The translations under genes were made by a program, and so were the position numbers. A stretch of DNA of 64,000 nucleotides from Hyalangium gracile (GTDB taxonomy: Bacteria; Myxococcota; Myxococcia; Myxococcales; Myxococcaceae): positions 310,001 to 374,000 of the forward strand of contig NZ_JAHXBG010000001.1 of NCBI RefSeq assembly GCF_020103725.1. Reading direction: 5' to 3'. The notes under the pieces are model-generated. The model saw nothing but the letters and a program-made list of their open reading frames with translations, was not told where the DNA came from and ran no database searches. Shown here one piece after another: positions 9,211-20,500 of the stretch (position 1 is the stretch's first letter; each line of letters starts with the position of its first letter).

Positions 9211-10413
9211 CTACTTCAGGCCCTCGGCGGGCGCATCCGGTGGCTCGAGCGTCGCGGCCACCTCGAGCGCCTTGTCCAGCTGCGGATCCTTCCCCGCCGC
9301 GTATGGCAGCGCGTCGGGCACCTCGACGTCCACGCTGACACCCACGCCCTCCAGACGGGTGCCGTCGATGTTCCCGTCCATCACCGCGACATAGAGGAGG
9401 TCTCCGTTGGACAGGCGCACCGGCGTGCCCGCCAGCACCGCGCCCGCCGTCTTCTCGCCCACCAGCGTGGCCATGCCCCGCTGCTTCATCGCGAACGACA
9501 CCAGCTCCTTGCCACTGCGCGAGCCGCCGTTCACCAGCAGCACCACCGGCATGAGCCAGGCGGCGCGGTAGACGAACGGCTTGCCCTGCCGATCCACCGA
9601 CGTGAGCACCGGGAGGTTCTTGTTGAACAGGTTGAGGAACTCCGGGTTGCACCCGCCCCACCCATCCCGGAAGTCCACCACCAGCGCCTGCGCGTCCTTC
9701 GCCTCGTACAGGATGTACTCCCCCAGCGCCTCCTGGTGCTCCGGCCCCGCGCACGAGTACAGGGCCTGGTAGGCCACGCGCTTGCCCCCGCGCTCGATGA
9801 CGCGCGAGCTCTTCTCCTGCGCCTCGAGCCACTCGGCCTTCGCGTCGATGCGGCGCGGCGTCACCGTCAGCGTCAGCGGAGGCTGGCCCTTCACTCGCTC
9901 CACCACCACCCGGGTGGCCTTGCCCGCCCGGTTCTTCAGCGAGAGCAGCGGCTGGAAGGGCTGGCCCTCCACGCTCACGATGCGGTCTCCTCGCAGCAGC
10001 CCCGCCTTCTCCGCCGGGCCTCCCGCGAAGACGCGGCGCACGAAGAGACCCTCGGGCCGCTGCGCCACGTCCACGCCCATGCTCACGTACTCCACCTCCT
10101 GCTGCTTCAGCACCCGCCGGAAGATGGAGGACAGCCCCACGTGCCCCAGCGTGTCTCGCGGGTAGTAGGCCGTGTGCGAGGCCTGCAGCTCCGCCAGCGC
10201 CTCGTGCGTGAGCCGAGCGAAGTCCTCCTCGCTCCGGGCCGCCGCGCCGTAGCCCTTGTGGCGCTCGGCCCACTGCGCGGCCTTCTTCGCGTCGTAGAAG
10301 CGCTCGCGCACCTCGGCGACCACTTCGTCCCCTCGCTTCGCGAAGCCGCCCGACGCCTGCGCCCAGGCGCTCGCGCCGAGTCCGCACAGCAGTACCGCGA
10401 TCCAGCGTCCCAT
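9211..10413 (-). CDS. exported S41 family peptidase with PDZ domain
   Basis: Protein of 400 residues with a Sec signal peptide (about 1-20, ending ASAWAQA). A PDZ domain spans about 105-180 with GGPAEKAGLLRGDRIVSVEG. The C-terminal tail-specific-protease fold has the likely nucleophile S300 in NGGSRSGKE and the general base K321 in GEKTAGAVL, at the spacing usual for the Ser/Lys dyad. Location is predicted periplasmic or outer surface; the substrate is unknown. The ATG at 10413 follows AGGAGG. It converges with the epimerase gene and is divergent from the response-regulator gene. Confidence 0.92.
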   Translation of the reverse strand: MGRWIAVLLCGLGASAWAQASGGFAKRGDEVVAEVRERFYDAKKAAQWAERHKGYGAAARSEEDFARLTHEALAELQASHTAYYPRDTLGHVGLSSIFRRVLKQQEVEYVSMGVDVAQRPEGLFVRRVFAGGPAEKAGLLRGDRIVSVEGQPFQPLLSLKNRAGKATRVVVERVKGQPPLTLTVTPRRIDAKAEWLEAQEKSSRVIERGGKRVAYQALYSCAGPEHQEALGEYILYEAKDAQALVVDFRDGWGGCNPEFLNLFNKNLPVLTSVDRQGKPFVYRAAWLMPVVLLVNGGSRSGKELVSFAMKQRGMATLVGEKTAGAVLAGTPVRLSNGDLLYVAVMDGNIDGTRLEGVGVSVDVEVPDALPYAAGKDPQLDKALEVAATLEPPDAPAEGLK

Positions 10414-10571
10414 CCGTGCCTCCTGTCCCTCCCAGTGGAAGGGGCGGCCGCAAGGCTACCGCTCCTGGGGCCTGCTCGGTCGTCCGGCGCACGACATCCG
10501 CCGTGTGGGATGCAGGGAGGCTCCCACGCGGCCCGGCGAAACGCCCCGTGGCCGGTTAGGCATGGGGGAAC

Positions 10572-11213
10572 GTGCTGGACTCGCCCGCCTCTCCGCTCCG
10601 CCTCGCCCTCGTCGCCGAGGATCCGCTCGCGCGCGGAGCGCTCTCCCGTGCCCTCTCGGACGCGGGTGGGGAGAGCCTGGCCCTCGTCGCGGCGGGCACC
10701 CTGGTGGAGCTGGAGGCGGCTCGTGCCGAGCCTCCGGACGTAGTGCTGTGGGATGTGGGCCTGCGCCTGTCCGAGGTCGACGGGCGGCTGGAGCCCCCCG
10801 AGCTGGGGGCGCCCGTGCTGGCGCTGGTGCCGGATGAAGCGGCTGGAGAGCTGGCGCTGGCGGCCGGTGCCCGAGGCCTGCTCTTCCGGGATGCCTCCCC
10901 CGGGGCGCTGCTGGCCGCGCTCCAGGCCGTGGCTCGTGGCCTCGCCGTCTTCGAACCCTCGCTCTCCCCCGTGCGCCCCACGCCAAGGGCCTCCACCGCC
11001 GCTCCCTCCAGCCAGGAGCCCCTCACGCCCCGCGAGCGCGAGGTGCTCGCGCTGCTGGCCGAGGGCCTCTCCAACAAGGCCATCGCCGACCGGCTCGCCA
11101 TCAGCGAGCACACCGCCAAGTTCCACGTCAACGCGGTGCTCGCCAAGCTGGGCGTCCAGCGGCGCACCGAGGCCGTCGTCCGAGCCGCACGCCTGGGGCT
11201 GGTGACGCTGTAG
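10572..11213 (+). CDS. LuxR/NarL-type response regulator
   Basis: Protein of 213 residues. The receiver-like N-terminus shows an acidic pair in LVAEDPLA and a probable phosphoacceptor D61 in VVLWDVGL, although the receiver fold is divergent. The C-terminal LuxR helix-turn-helix (about 147-213) is clear: LTPREREVLALLAEGLSNKA then HTAKFHVNAVLAKLGVQRRT. The start is GTG at 10572. A histidine kinase gene begins 97 bases after the stop on the same strand, so the two may form a two-component pair; this is inferred from position only. Confidence 0.9.
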   Translation: MLDSPASPLRLALVAEDPLARGALSRALSDAGGESLALVAAGTLVELEAARAEPPDVVLWDVGLRLSEVDGRLEPPELGAPVLALVPDEAAGELALAAGARGLLFRDASPGALLAALQAVARGLAVFEPSLSPVRPTPRASTAAPSSQEPLTPREREVLALLAEGLSNKAIADRLAISEHTAKFHVNAVLAKLGVQRRTEAVVRAARLGLVTL

Positions 11214-11309
11214 CCGTCCTCCCTCTCGTGTGCGCGGAGGGCTCCCCTACGTTAAGAGAGAAGGTTTCGAGGCTTCCTTCCCCATTGTCCCGACGCGCCT
11301 GAGCGAACT

Positions 11310-13394
11310 GTGTCCTCTCCCAGCCCGCCCCGAGACTCCCTCCCGTGGAAGCTGCTCGAGCTCCAGACGGAATTCATCCGGGGCCGCTCCTCCCGAGCGG
11401 TGCTCGAGCGATGGCTGTCCCTGCTGCTCGAGCAGGCAGGCAGCCAGAGAGGCTTTCTCGCCACGGCGCTGTCTGGCTCCGGCGCCGGGGGCTCGCTCCA
11501 GCTCGTTGCCTCCTCGCCTCCGGGGTGGGCGGAGGCCGAGTGGCAGGAGCCCCGGTGGAGCTCTTCTCAGGAGCCAGCGCCTCGGAGCCTCCGGCTGCTG
11601 GCCGAGCAGGCGCTCTCGGTGGGCCAGGTGGTGCTCGCGGACGGCTCGACGGCTCCGTGCTCGCTTCTGGCGCTGCCACTCCGGGAGGGAGACGGACGGG
11701 TGGGGCTCGTGGGCCTCGCCCTTCGTCCGGATGGCGCCCCGGAGCCGCTGCTCCAAGGCCTCGAGCCAGCGCTGGCCGTGGGCGCGAGCCTCCTGCGGGG
11801 CTGGCATGAGGCGCAACGGCAGGAGCAGGCCGAGGAGGCTTCTCGCCAGCTCCAGGCGGAGCTGGAGGGCGTGCGCCAGCAGTTCACCAGCGTGGAGGAG
11901 GAGCTGTGGACGCTGGACCTCTCCACCCAGGTGCTCCATCCGAGCCGCCGGTGGCGAGCCCTCACCGGCTATGGCGAGAACGAGGTGGAGCACACCCTGT
12001 CGGGCTGGCAGCGCCTGTGCCACCCGGAGGATCTCCCCCACGCCGTGCAGTGCATCGCCGAGCACGTGAGCGGCGCCACGCCCTACGTCGAGTTCGAGTA
12101 CCGCGCGCGGAGCAAGAACGGCACGTGGGCCTGGATTCGCACGCGAGGGCAGGTGGTGGCGCGCAACGCGCGGGGCGAGCCGGTGCGGCTGGCCGGCACC
12201 GACGCGGACCTCACCGCCACGAAGCACAGCGAGGAGCGGCTGAGCGCCCTGCTCCAGGCCGTTCCGGACCTCATCTTCCGCCAGACCACCGACGGCCTGT
12301 TCCTCGACTTCAGCTGCAGCACGGAGCAGCAGACGCTGGTGCGGCCCGAGGCGTTCGTGGGGAGGAACATCCGGGACCTGCCCCTGCCCCAGCACGTCAT
12401 CGAGCTGTCGCTGGAGCGGTTCGAGCACGTGGCCCGCGAGGGGACGGTGGCCGTCTACGAGTACGAGCTGAACATGCCGGAGGGGCGGCAGAGCTACGAG
12501 GCGCGCGTGGTCCGCAGCGGGCCGGGCGAGGTGGTGAGCATCGTCCGGAACGTCACCGAGCGGCGCCTGGTGGAGGAGCGCCAGGCGCAGCTCATCCAGG
12601 CCGAGAAGCTGGCCTCGCTAGGGCAGATGGCGGCGGGCATCGCGCACGAGATCAACAACCCGGTGAGCTACGTGACGAGCAACCTGCGGGTGCTCGAGCA
12701 GTACGCCACGGCCTTCCTGCCGGTGCTGGGGTGGTTGCGGGAGCAGATGGAGGCTCCGGACACGCGGCCTCGGACGCTGTCGGCGGACCGGCTCGCGGAG
12801 ATGCGGGCGCAGTGGGCGCAGGGGGAGCTGGACCAGGTGCTGGAGGACATGCCCGAGCTGCTCCGGGAGTCGCTGACGGGCGTGCGGCGCATCCGGGAGA
12901 TCGCCCAGAGCCTGCGGGTGTTCGCCCGCGAGGACGACGGGAAGCTGCAGGAGGTGGACCTGAACGAGGAGCTGGAGTCCACGCTGCGGATGGTGGGCAA
13001 CGAGCTGAAGTACAAGTGCGAGGTGAAGCGTGACCTGGAGCCGCTGCCTCGCGTCACGTGCCATCCCACGCAGCTGGTGCAGGTGTTCACCAACCTGCTG
13101 CTCAACGCGGGGCAGGCCATCGAGAACCGGGGGGAGATCCGCATCCGGACGCGGCGGCAGGAAGAGGAAGTGGTGGTGGAGATCTCCGACACGGGCAGGG
13201 GGATGACGCCGGAGACGCTCTCCAAGCTGTTCACGCCCTTCTTCACGACCAAGCCGCGAGGGCAAGGCACGGGGCTGGGGCTGTCCATCAGCCGTGACAT
13301 CGTCACCCGGCACGGGGGCCGGCTCGAGGTGCGGAGCGAACCGGGCCAGGGCAGCACCTTCACCCTCTACCTGCCCCTCCGGCCGCCGGGGTAG
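11310..13394 (+). CDS. hybrid-free sensor histidine kinase with GAF-like and PAS domains
   Basis: Protein of 694 residues with no obvious membrane segment. The N-terminal part (about 1-180) looks GAF-like. Two PAS domains follow: the first around 195-305 with WIRTRGQVVARNARGEPVRL, the second about 315-425. The HisKA phosphoacceptor is H446 in MAAGIAHEINNPVSYV. HATPase motifs are FTNLLLNAGQAIENRG (N box), DTGRGMTPE (G1) and GQGTGLGLSISRDIV (G2). It is predicted to be cytoplasmic, with an unknown signal. It starts at GTG 11310 and may act with the regulator just upstream. The frame ends just before the protease operon. Confidence 0.93.
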   Translation: MSSPSPPRDSLPWKLLELQTEFIRGRSSRAVLERWLSLLLEQAGSQRGFLATALSGSGAGGSLQLVASSPPGWAEAEWQEPRWSSSQEPAPRSLRLLAEQALSVGQVVLADGSTAPCSLLALPLREGDGRVGLVGLALRPDGAPEPLLQGLEPALAVGASLLRGWHEAQRQEQAEEASRQLQAELEGVRQQFTSVEEELWTLDLSTQVLHPSRRWRALTGYGENEVEHTLSGWQRLCHPEDLPHAVQCIAEHVSGATPYVEFEYRARSKNGTWAWIRTRGQVVARNARGEPVRLAGTDADLTATKHSEERLSALLQAVPDLIFRQTTDGLFLDFSCSTEQQTLVRPEAFVGRNIRDLPLPQHVIELSLERFEHVAREGTVAVYEYELNMPEGRQSYEARVVRSGPGEVVSIVRNVTERRLVEERQAQLIQAEKLASLGQMAAGIAHEINNPVSYVTSNLRVLEQYATAFLPVLGWLREQMEAPDTRPRTLSADRLAEMRAQWAQGELDQVLEDMPELLRESLTGVRRIREIAQSLRVFAREDDGKLQEVDLNEELESTLRMVGNELKYKCEVKRDLEPLPRVTCHPTQLVQVFTNLLLNAGQAIENRGEIRIRTRRQEEEVVVEISDTGRGMTPETLSKLFTPFFTTKPRGQGTGLGLSISRDIVTRHGGRLEVRSEPGQGSTFTLYLPLRPPG

Positions 13395-13430
13395 CGTGTC
13401 GCAGGCGCGCGGTTCTTCGAGCGGAAGTCC

Positions 13431-14417
13431 ATGAGGCGACCCATGCGCTGTCACCCAGCGCTCCTCACAGTGGCAGCGGTGCTCATCGCGGTGTCCCCGG
13501 GGTGTGGCGGCTGCTCGTCACCGGCTCAGGGGAAGTCCGCGAAGACCGCATTGGAGCCACCACCAGACGGCAGCGATGGCGTGGATGAAAAGGATCCACC
13601 TTTTGGAGTGGGGGCGTTCCTCCCCGTCATCACGTTCAGGATGGAGGGAGCGCCCGATACCCACAACCACTATCCCTCGGTCGTCCGTGTGACGCCGAAG
13701 GCTTCAGGACCCAGTGGAGGGCTGCGCAGCTGTAGCGGGGTCATTGTCTCTCCTCGCCTCGTGCTCACCGCCGGCCACTGTGTCTGCCGCCGTCGACAGG
13801 TCTCCACTCCCGAAGGTCCCGTGGAGCATCGAGTGGATCGAGCTTCCTGCGTGGACACAGCCACCGTGGATGTCTTCTTCTATGAGCACAACCCTGGCAT
13901 GCCGCCACCATCCATCGCGAGCCAGACGACGCAAGCCCTCCAGGGCACGGTCCGTCCCCATGCTCAGCTGGAAGTGCGCCTGAATGCCTCGGGAGACATC
14001 CTCTCCAGCAACGCGGATCTGGCTATCGTCGCGCTAGACAGGCCAGTGCCTCCTGGCTTTCAGCCCAGCGCACTGTCGAAGACGGACATCACGCTCCAAG
14101 AGCCTCTCGTCCTCGCGGGGTTCGGCCATGACGAGGACCTGGGCCTGCTCGATACGCTACGCCTCACCCATACGATCAAGGTCACGGCCGTAGAGGACTC
14201 GGTCAGCGGGAGATACCGGCTCGAGCGGCGTGAGACCGACTTCTTCAGGGGAGATAGCGGTGGTCCCTGCTTCCGGACATCCGCCGGGGGACCTCTGCTC
14301 GTCGGCATCTCGACAACGGGGCTCGGTCGCGAGCCCACGATGCTCGCACTCCGTGACTACTTCGACTGGCTCCAAGAAGAGATCGCACGCGCGGAAGCAG
14401 TGGAGTCCATCCCATGA
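13431..14417 (+). CDS. trypsin-like (S1) serine protease lipoprotein, first of a pair
   Basis: Protein of 328 residues with a lipoprotein-type leader ending VSPGC (Cys25). A chymotrypsin-fold protease follows, with the full triad visible: H116 in LTAGHC, D196 in SSNADLAIVAL and S276 in RGDSGGPC. It is predicted to be attached to the envelope. The ATG at 13431 has GGAAG 3 bases upstream; ATG at 13443 is possible. Its stop overlaps the start of the next protease gene by four bases (ATGA), so the two are translationally coupled. Unlike digestive S1 enzymes it has a long Cys-containing insertion after the histidine; the substrate is unknown. Confidence 0.9.
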   Translation: MRRPMRCHPALLTVAAVLIAVSPGCGGCSSPAQGKSAKTALEPPPDGSDGVDEKDPPFGVGAFLPVITFRMEGAPDTHNHYPSVVRVTPKASGPSGGLRSCSGVIVSPRLVLTAGHCVCRRRQVSTPEGPVEHRVDRASCVDTATVDVFFYEHNPGMPPPSIASQTTQALQGTVRPHAQLEVRLNASGDILSSNADLAIVALDRPVPPGFQPSALSKTDITLQEPLVLAGFGHDEDLGLLDTLRLTHTIKVTAVEDSVSGRYRLERRETDFFRGDSGGPCFRTSAGGPLLVGISTTGLGREPTMLALRDYFDWLQEEIARAEAVESIP

Positions 14418-15487
14418 CGAGTGCTGACGTGGCGAGAACCCGGCTGCTGCTCTCCACCCTTGGGCTGGCCGTGCTCGGGCTTGGACTCCAACCCGGCTGC
14501 GCCACGAGTGCACCTCCGCCCAAGCGCTTTACGAGCTCCGCTCCGGCGGAGGAACAGGCAACCGCCGAGGAGCTGTTTCCGCAGGGATTCCTCGTCGTGA
14601 ATCCGGGCCAGATGGATGCCACCGATCGTCATCTGGCATCGACCATGGTTCACGTGGGTCGACCCGACGAGAGCGGCGTGGCGGACGGCTGCACGGGGGT
14701 GGTGATCCATCCGCGTCTGGTCATCACAGCAGCGCATTGCGTCTGTGGCCACCGGATGCCCACACGCGAAGATGAAGCAGCACGTGCTGGCAGCACGAAG
14801 GCTTCACCCGCACCGCGCCAGGCGGGCAAGGTCTCGAGAGCCGCGGCACTCGACAAGATCGAACTCACGGACATCATCGACGCGAAGTCGTCCTGCGCCG
14901 AGGCCGCCACGGTGCTGACCGTTTCCTATGTCGATCCAGCAAACAAGAACCAGTCCAGAGAGGTCCTTCAGCGCCATGTAGGCAAGGTGTCGGTCCACCC
15001 CGACTTCGAGATCATTCGTGGTCGAACGACTGGTGCCCCGCAGGTGGTGTGGAGCAACGCGGATCTTGCCGTCATTCTTCTCGAGCATTCCCTGCCGAGC
15101 GAACTGCCTCACCTCGAGCTTGCGGAGACCGAGGTCCAGGTGGGTGACGTCGTCACGATGACGGGCTTCAGCTACGGGTCACCTTCGCCGCGGTACGGCG
15201 TCCGCCACTTCGGCGACAACCGGGTAAAACGACTCATCCAGTTCGATACCGGGAGCGCCGTCTTCAGAGTCGAAGACCAACAGCTACCTGATGGCCGCCC
15301 GGCCTCTCATCTCCAGCAGGGAGATAGCGGCGGAGCGTGCATCAAGGATGGCGGCGAAAAAGTGCTCGTTGGCATCGCGACCGTCGGAGCGAAGACTCCC
15401 ACGGGAGAGCGCATGTCCATCTTCACCAGCGTCTACGCCCACCGCGGCTGGCTGCTCCAGATGCTCCAGCGGGCAGAGGAGAGCTGA
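14414..15487 (+). CDS. trypsin-like (S1) serine protease lipoprotein, second of a pair
   Basis: Protein of 357 residues with a lipoprotein leader ending LQPGC (Cys29). Triad residues are H108 in ITAAHC, D217 in WSNADLAVILL and S305 in QGDSGGAC. It resembles the preceding protein in layout, including the inserted Cys segment after the catalytic histidine, so the pair probably arose by tandem duplication and then diverged. The genes overlap by ATGA, which implies a shared transcript and matched expression. Whether they cleave each other, act together or have separate targets cannot be told. The roughly 170 bases after the stop hold no gene. Confidence 0.9.
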   Translation: MTSADVARTRLLLSTLGLAVLGLGLQPGCATSAPPPKRFTSSAPAEEQATAEELFPQGFLVVNPGQMDATDRHLASTMVHVGRPDESGVADGCTGVVIHPRLVITAAHCVCGHRMPTREDEAARAGSTKASPAPRQAGKVSRAAALDKIELTDIIDAKSSCAEAATVLTVSYVDPANKNQSREVLQRHVGKVSVHPDFEIIRGRTTGAPQVVWSNADLAVILLEHSLPSELPHLELAETEVQVGDVVTMTGFSYGSPSPRYGVRHFGDNRVKRLIQFDTGSAVFRVEDQQLPDGRPASHLQQGDSGGACIKDGGEKVLVGIATVGAKTPTGERMSIFTSVYAHRGWLLQMLQRAEES

Positions 15488-15660
15488 GCCCCAGCCCTGC
15501 CCGGAAGCATGAGGCCCCTCCTCTCCGGCTCAGGTCTCCCGGGTAGCGGCCCTCCGAATGGAGAGGGGACCTGCCTGAACGGGTAGGTCCCCGGCCTGTC
15601 CGTCTCGCCGATGTGGTGCGCCTTCGTGGCCTTTACCTTCTGGCCACGAAAGGAAACGCC

Positions 15661-16554
15661 ATGTCCGACCTGCTCTCGCTCTCCCAGTCCATCGCCTCCC
15701 TCGTCGAGCGCCTCGCTCCCTCCGTCGTCCGCGTGGAGGCCCGCCGCCGACGCGGCGCCACCGGCGTCGTCTGGAGCTCCGAGGGCCACGTCCTCACCAC
15801 CAGCCACTCCGTCGAGCACGAGGGGCAGATTCAAATCAGCCTCCCCGACGGCCGCACCGCCGCCGCCGAGCTCGTCGGCCGTGACCCCAGCACCGACCTG
15901 GCCCTCCTCAAGACCGAGGCTCCCGGCCTCACCCCCCTCACCCCCGCTCCCCTCGATGGCCTGAAGGTGGGCCACCTCGTGCTCGCCCTGGGCCACCCCG
16001 GCCGCACCACCCGAGCCACCCTGGGCATCGTCAGCGCCCTGGGAGATGAGTGGCGCACCCACGCCGGCGGCCGCATCCACCGCTACCTCGAGACGGACGC
16101 CGACCTGCCGCCCGGCTTCTCCGGCGGACCGCTCGTGGACGCCCAGGGCCGCTTCCTCGGCCTGCTCACCGCCGCCTTCTCCCGCACCGCCGCCGTCGCC
16201 ATCCCCGGCGAGACGCTCTCCCGCGTCGTCACCACCCTCAAGGAGCACGGCGGCATCCGCCGCGGCTACCTGGGCGTCGGCGCCTACCCCGTGCGCCTGC
16301 CCCAGCACCTGTGGGCCCGCGCCGGCGCGGAGACCGGCCTCATCTTCCTCTCCGTGGACCCTGACGGCCCCGCCCACCGCGCCGGCCTGCTCCTGGGCGA
16401 CGTGCTCGTCCACCTCGGCGGCCGCCCGCTCGAGGGCGTGGAGGATCTGCTCGGCTACCTCGCCGACGAGAAGGTCGGCACCACCGTCCCCGCCAGGGTG
16501 CTGCGCGCCGGCGAGGTCCGCGAAGTCTCCCTCACCATCGGCAAGCGCTCCTGA
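15661..16554 (+). CDS. HtrA-like serine protease with PDZ domain, no signal peptide (copy A)
   Basis: Protein of 297 residues. A trypsin-like domain shows H49 in LTTSHSVE, D79 in PSTDLALLK and S154 in PPGFSGGPLVD; the serine motif has Phe where HtrA normally has Asn (GNSGGP). A single PDZ domain lies at about 205-290 with GPAHRAGLLLGDVLVHLGG. No signal peptide or membrane segment is visible, unlike periplasmic DegP/DegQ, so a cytoplasmic location is inferred. ATG at 15661 follows AAAGGAAA; an in-frame upstream start at 15613 would add residues without domain content. The gene at 16585 begins 30 bases later, so the two form an operon. Confidence 0.88.
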   Translation: MSDLLSLSQSIASLVERLAPSVVRVEARRRRGATGVVWSSEGHVLTTSHSVEHEGQIQISLPDGRTAAAELVGRDPSTDLALLKTEAPGLTPLTPAPLDGLKVGHLVLALGHPGRTTRATLGIVSALGDEWRTHAGGRIHRYLETDADLPPGFSGGPLVDAQGRFLGLLTAAFSRTAAVAIPGETLSRVVTTLKEHGGIRRGYLGVGAYPVRLPQHLWARAGAETGLIFLSVDPDGPAHRAGLLLGDVLVHLGGRPLEGVEDLLGYLADEKVGTTVPARVLRAGEVREVSLTIGKRS

Positions 16555-16584
16555 CGCGGGCCGCTCGCGAGAAAGGCTCTCTCC

Positions 16585-17496
<912 letters not shown>

Positions 17497-17506
17497 GCCC
17501 CGGGGC

Positions 17507-20500
17507 TCAGCGGCCCAGCAGCACGCCCACCAGGCTGAAGCCACCGGCGATGATGTCGGTCAGGCCATCGCTGTTCACGTCCGCGAGCGCCACGGACTGG
17601 GTCTGGTCGGACGCGCCCAACACCATGGGCCCGGAGAAGCCACCCGCTCCATCCCCGCGCCACACCAGGATGGCGTCCGAGTTCAGCACCACGGTGACGA
17701 TGTCCAGCCGACCATCTCCATCCACATCACCCACGGTCAGCCAGTCCGGCGTCTGCGACGGAGAGGTGAAGGGCAGCGCCGCCAGCAGGGTCCCCTCGAA
17801 CGTCCCATCGCCCCGGCCCTTGAGCACCTTCACCTCGTAGCCGGTCGCGGCGCTGGTCGTCACCGCGAGGTCCACCTTCCCGTCCCGGTCGAAGTCCGCC
17901 GCGGCCAGCGCGACGCCGTTGCCGCCCAGCCCCTGGACCTTCGCCGGAGTGACCAGGCCCCCCGCCCCATTGCCCAGCAGGACACCCACGGTGCTGCCGC
18001 TGCTCGCGTTGGCGGAGGCCACATCCGGCCGGCCATCCTGGTTGAAGTCGGCGACGACCGCGTACTGGGACGTGCCGCCCACGGTGAACGCCGTGGAGGC
18101 CAGGAAGCCGCCGCTCCCGTTGTTGAGGCGCAGGTACACGGCGCTGCCGCTCGTGAGCAGGTCCAGGGCTCCATCGCCGTTGAAGTCCGCGAGCGACACG
18201 GACCTCGGGACCGCACTGTTCGACAGGTCCGTCGCCACCTTCGTCAGGCCGCCGTTCCCATCTCCCAGCAGGACGGACAAGCTGGGCGTCGAGGTGTTGT
18301 TGTTGGTCACCACGGCGTCCATGTTGCCGTCGCGATCCACATCCCCCGCGGCGATGAAGCTCGGGCTGGTGCCCACCGTGGGAGAGCTGGGCGACAGCAG
18401 GAAGCTCCCGGTCCCATCCCCCAGCAGCAGGCTCACCTTGTTGGAGGAGCGGTTGGCCGTCAGCACATCCAGCTTGCCGTCCTTGTTCATGTCCACCACG
18501 GTGACGCCGCGAGCGGACACCGCCCCCGTGCCCGTCTGCACGGGGTGGAGCGCCGCGCCGGGCACCCCGCTGCCCTTGCTGCGCAGCACGAAGACGCGGT
18601 TGTCCGCGGTGATGGGCCCCACCAGATCGGGCTTCCCGTCCCCGTCCACGTCCCCTCCCACCAGGCCCACGGCTGCGGTGCCGGTGGCGGTGACAGGACC
18701 GATGGAGAACCGGCCGTTACCCAGGCCCTTGAGCAGGATGAGGGTCGCATCCGAGAAGTTGCTCACCATGACGTCCTGCTGGCCGTCCGCGTCGAAGTCT
18801 CCCACCACCATGCCTCGCGGATCCTTGAACTCGGGAGTGGTGAGGTTGGCGGAGGTGGTGATGGCCCCGCCCAGCGTGCCATCCCCCGCGCCCAGCATGA
18901 CGCTCACGGAGCCCACGCTGCTGGGGTTGCCCACCACCGCGATGTCCGGCTTGTTGTCGGCGTTGAAGTCCCCGGTGGCGATGGCGCGAGGGGGGTAGCC
19001 CAGCAACGAGTTGCCCAGGGAGGTGAACGAGGTGCTGGTGCGCCCACCGTTGTTGCGCAGGGAGGTGACGTTGTTGCCGCCGAAGTTGGCCGTGACGATG
19101 TCCGGCTTGCCGTCCCCGTTGAGGTCCACCGCCACCAGCGACTGCGGAGAGACGCCCACGTTGAAGGTGAAGCTCGTGGGGAAGGTGCCATCCCCGTTGC
19201 CGTAGAGCACCGTCACGTTGCTCCCCGAGCCGTTGGCGACGGCGAGGTCCACCTTGCCATCCGCGTCGAAGTCCGCGATGGCCACGGCGCGCGGAGAGGA
19301 GCCGGTGTTCCACGGAGAGGGGGTGCTGTAGCCGCCGGCCCCATTGTCCAGCAGCACGCTCACGGTGTTGGTGTTGGCGTTGGCGCTCACCAGGTCCAGC
19401 CGCCCGTCCGCATTGAGGTCTCCGGCCGCCACACCCTGTGGGTTCTGCGCGGTGGTGCCCAGCGACACGGCCGTGAAGGGGGAGAACGTCCCGTTACCGC
19501 GCCCCTTGGCGATGTTGAGCGCGCTCGCACCCGCGACGGCTCCTCCCACGGCGACCACCAGGTCCGGGCGCCCGTCCCCGTCGAGGTCCGCCACCGTCGC
19601 CGCGGCGGGAGAGGGGCTCACCGGCAGCTGCAGGCCCGCGATGAACGCCGTCTCGCAGCGATCCGCCTGGAGGCTGAGGAGCACGGCGACGCCGTTGGCC
19701 GCCGGGCGGACCGCCACCACGTCCGGGCGACCGCTGCGGTCCGCGTCCAGCACGACGAGTCGAGTGGTGGGGCCTCCGGCGGGCGCCATGAGCGGCGTGG
19801 TGCTCAGGGAGCCGTCGCTCTTGCCGGCCAGCAGGAGCACGTCACTGCCCACCCCCGACACCACCACGTCCCGGAAGCCATCCTCGTTCATGTCCGCCAC
19901 GGCGATGTCCTCGGGCGTTCCCCCCAGGGGGATGGCCGGCTGCGAGGAGAAGGTGCCATCCCCGTTGCCGCGCGCGACAACCAGCGCGCTGCTGGAGGAC
20001 AGGCCCGCCAGCACATCCGGCCGGCCGTCCAGGTTCACGTCCGACACGGTGAGGGCGCTGGCGCCAGGCCCCACGCCCACCGTCGACGCGACACCGAACG
20101 TCCCCGCGCCGGTGCCGAGCATCGTCCTCACATCCTGCGTGGAGTCCACGAAGAGCAGGTCCAGCCGGGCGTCCAGGTTCAAATCCGCGGTCATGAGCCT
20201 CCCCGGCGAGCCCCCCACGTTGGTGCGCGTCGGAGCGGCGAAGACGCCGGCCGTCGTGGCGAGCGCCACCTCCACCGTGCCCACGCCGCTGGTGGCGGCC
20301 AGGTCCAGCTTCCCATCCCGGTTGAAGTCTCCGACCGCCAGCCCCTCCGGCGGGCCCTGGAGCGTCGTGGCCACGGTGGCCGCGCCGAAGGTGCCGGTGC
20401 CGGTGCCCTTGAGCAGATAGATGTTGGTGTTGGAGCCGCCCGCCAGCACGTCCGCCTTCCCGTCCCCGTCCACATCCCTCACCAGGAGGACCGAGGCGCT

